A DNA stretch of 32,867 bases from Flavobacteriia bacterium (GTDB lineage: Bacteria; Bacteroidota; Bacteroidia; Flavobacteriales; Flavobacteriaceae), in NCBI GenBank assembly GCA_030625645.1, contig DAOUQH010000008.1, positions 1 to 32,867 on the forward strand, written 5' to 3'. Of this stretch, positions 31,699 through 32,867 are shown in pieces. A model generated the notes under the pieces. The model worked only from the letters and a program-made list of their open reading frames with translations, was not told the DNA's origin and made no database searches. The position numbers and the translations under genes are program-made. The first letter of the stretch is position 1. The number at the start of each line of letters is the position of its first letter.

Positions 31699-32867
31699 TT
31701 AAAACTTAACTCTTAAACCAAGTGAAAAGTTTGTTAAAGGTGAATAAACATATCTTTCAGATGCTCCGGTTTCTGTTTGTGTAGGATTAAATCCTTGTCT
31801 TTCAGACCATAAGAATAAATTATCACCTGAGACCCAAATATTCACACTAGAAAGCCCACTATTTGGAAGGTCTTTTTCTCCAAGTGTAAATCCAACTCTA
31901 AAGTTATTAAAAGCTAAATAATCTGTTTTAGTTAAGAATCTTGTAGAACGAGAAGCAACATTAGTGTCATAACCACTTGATAATCTTGGTACATCTGTAA
32001 TGTCTCCAGGCTGTTGCCATCTATCTCTAATATCTGTACTCCAATTAGCCCCACCAATTTTATCATTGTCCATTAAGTCTTGGTAATTACCATCAAATCC
32101 ATAACCACCATAACTATATATAAATTGTGTGCTAAAATCAAACCTTTTTAATCGAGCATTTAATCTAAAAGCACCACTTAATGTAGGTATTGCAGATTTG
32201 CCAACATATTTTTGAGTTGCATCAGCATATTTTTTTGTAGTTGTTTTGCTGATTTCATGATCAGGATTTTCATCAGTATATTCATATAATGAACTGATTC
32301 CTTCACCACCATCAATACTTCCATTATTATTTTCATCATGATAATATTGATACCACATAGCTGCTCCATTTGCAGGATCAACTCCAGCCCATTCTCTCAT
32401 ATAAAAATCAAATAAAGAATGACCAGCAGATCTACCATAACTTCCCGCAATATCTAATAATTTTTCTTCACCAGTTGCTGGATCGATAGGCATAGTAGTT
32501 AATTCGTTATTTAAGAATGCACCATTAGCACTAATATCAAATTTATAATCTTCTGTATTAATGATATGAGCTGTAACATTAAATTCAAAACCACTATTTC
32601 TTAGTTCACCATCATTTACAGTTTGTAGCGCGTAACCTACAGAAGGTCCAACTCTTCTATCAAACAATAAGTTGTCTGTGTCTTTAATATAATAATCAAG
32701 TTCAGCATCTAGGAAATTCCAAAGAGAGAATTCTACACCAGTTTGAAACATAGTAGAAGTTTCCCAAGTTAAATCTGGGTTACCAATATCTCTTGCGGAA
32801 ATAGAAATTTCACCATTTAAGTTACTTACATTAAATGTATTATAACCAGGATAGAAACCTACACCAG
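31699..32867 (-). CDS. SusC/RagA-family TonB-linked transporter (C-terminal part, cut by window end)
   Basis: The reading frame stays open to the window edge, so the gene starts beyond 32867; about 389 codons of the barrel C-terminus are visible. Upstream of an internal Met it reads GFYPGYNTF, then ISARDIGNPDLTWETS, the usual SusC segment before the last strands. Further on come DAELDYYIKDTDNLLFDRRV, SGFEFNVTAHI, a SGAFRLNARLKRFDFSTQFIYSYG stretch, and the typical end FSLGLRVKF with terminal Phe. A loop DENNNGSIDGGE (32302-32337) matches the 12-residue EF-hand calcium-loop pattern. The partner SusD gene follows after 20 bases. The N-terminal domains and plug are not in the window. Confidence 0.93.
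   Translation of the reverse strand, partial: GVGFYPGYNTFNVSNLNGEISISARDIGNPDLTWETSTMFQTGVEFSLWNFLDAELDYYIKDTDNLLFDRRVGPSVGYALQTVNDGELRNSGFEFNVTAHIINTEDYKFDISANGAFLNNELTTMPIDPATGEEKLLDIAGSYGRSAGHSLFDFYMREWAGVDPANGAAMWYQYYHDENNNGSIDGGEGISSLYEYTDENPDHEISKTTTKKYADATQKYVGKSAIPTLSGAFRLNARLKRFDFSTQFIYSYGGYGFDGNYQDLMDNDKIGGANWSTDIRDRWQQPGDITDVPRLSSGYDTNVASRSTRFLTKTDYLAFNNFRVGFTLGEKDLPNSGLSSVNIWVSGDNLFLWSERQGFNPTQTETGASERYVYSPLTNFSLGLRVKF

Noticed and set aside
32178-32751. Treating the last SusC reading frame as starting at the Met at 32751
   Set aside because: The frame stays open upstream to the window edge with conserved SusC sequence, so the gene is truncated by the window, not started there.

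Overview
The window is AT-rich chromosomal DNA from a member of the Bacteroidota, most likely a marine-type Flavobacteriaceae. This rests on family content rather than any rRNA: XrtF exosortase with its partner protein, a HYC_CC_PP protein, two SusC/SusD pairs, a DUF5723 outer-membrane protein, lipoproteins with acidic residues after the lipid-bearing Cys, and TTG-N19-TAnnTTTG-type promoters. No rRNA, tRNA, CRISPR array, phage or insertion sequence is visible. No gene-free stretch exceeds about 300 bases.

Layout. (1) 1-962: the 5' end of purH and a free-methionine-sulfoxide-reductase-like GAF protein, both on the minus strand. (2) 1014-10539, plus strand: xrtF, its four-helix partner, a Cys-rich HYC_CC_PP protein, then a CusA-type RND pump, a TolC-type outer-membrane channel, a CusB-type adaptor with an N-terminal metal-binding domain and C-terminal DUF3347, and a His/Asp-tailed metal-binding lipoprotein. 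A terminator follows, then an unrecognised lipoprotein built of roughly 14-residue NP repeats. (3) 10592-16912: rhomboid protease, RarA ATPase, a secreted-protein/DUF5723 pair and a YjjG-like nucleotidase, followed by a glycosyltransferase. (4) 15785-19024: glycosyltransferase and flippase facing a FemAB/GNAT-like transferase, a small surface-glycan group. (5) 19099-22911, minus strand: a closely spaced run fabD, crotonase-fold protein, 60-aa membrane protein, glpK and a 118-aa unknown. (6) 23060-24331: a RES/Xre toxin-antitoxin pair facing an orphan HigA-like antitoxin. (7) 24427-32867, minus strand: two SusC/SusD nutrient-uptake systems. The upstream one (its SusC cut by the window edge) also carries a lipoprotein gene; each operon ends in a hairpin with a T tract.

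How the parts work together. The Cus-type genes would form a tripartite pump moving Cu(I)/Ag(I) from the periplasm to the outside, with the metal-binding adaptor domain and lipoprotein as likely periplasmic metal handlers. The SusC/D pairs are TonB-dependent outer-membrane importers. No glycoside hydrolase or peptidase lies beside them here, so their substrates cannot be read from this window.

The most interesting points are the exosortase placed directly upstream of a copper-efflux block with no visible sorting substrate, the NP-repeat lipoprotein, a candidate palindromic operator covering the start of the RES/Xre antitoxin gene, the orphan antitoxin beside it, calcium-loop-like motifs in three envelope proteins, and a crotonase-fold protein lacking one expected catalytic Glu. 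None of these amounts to a proven new system.
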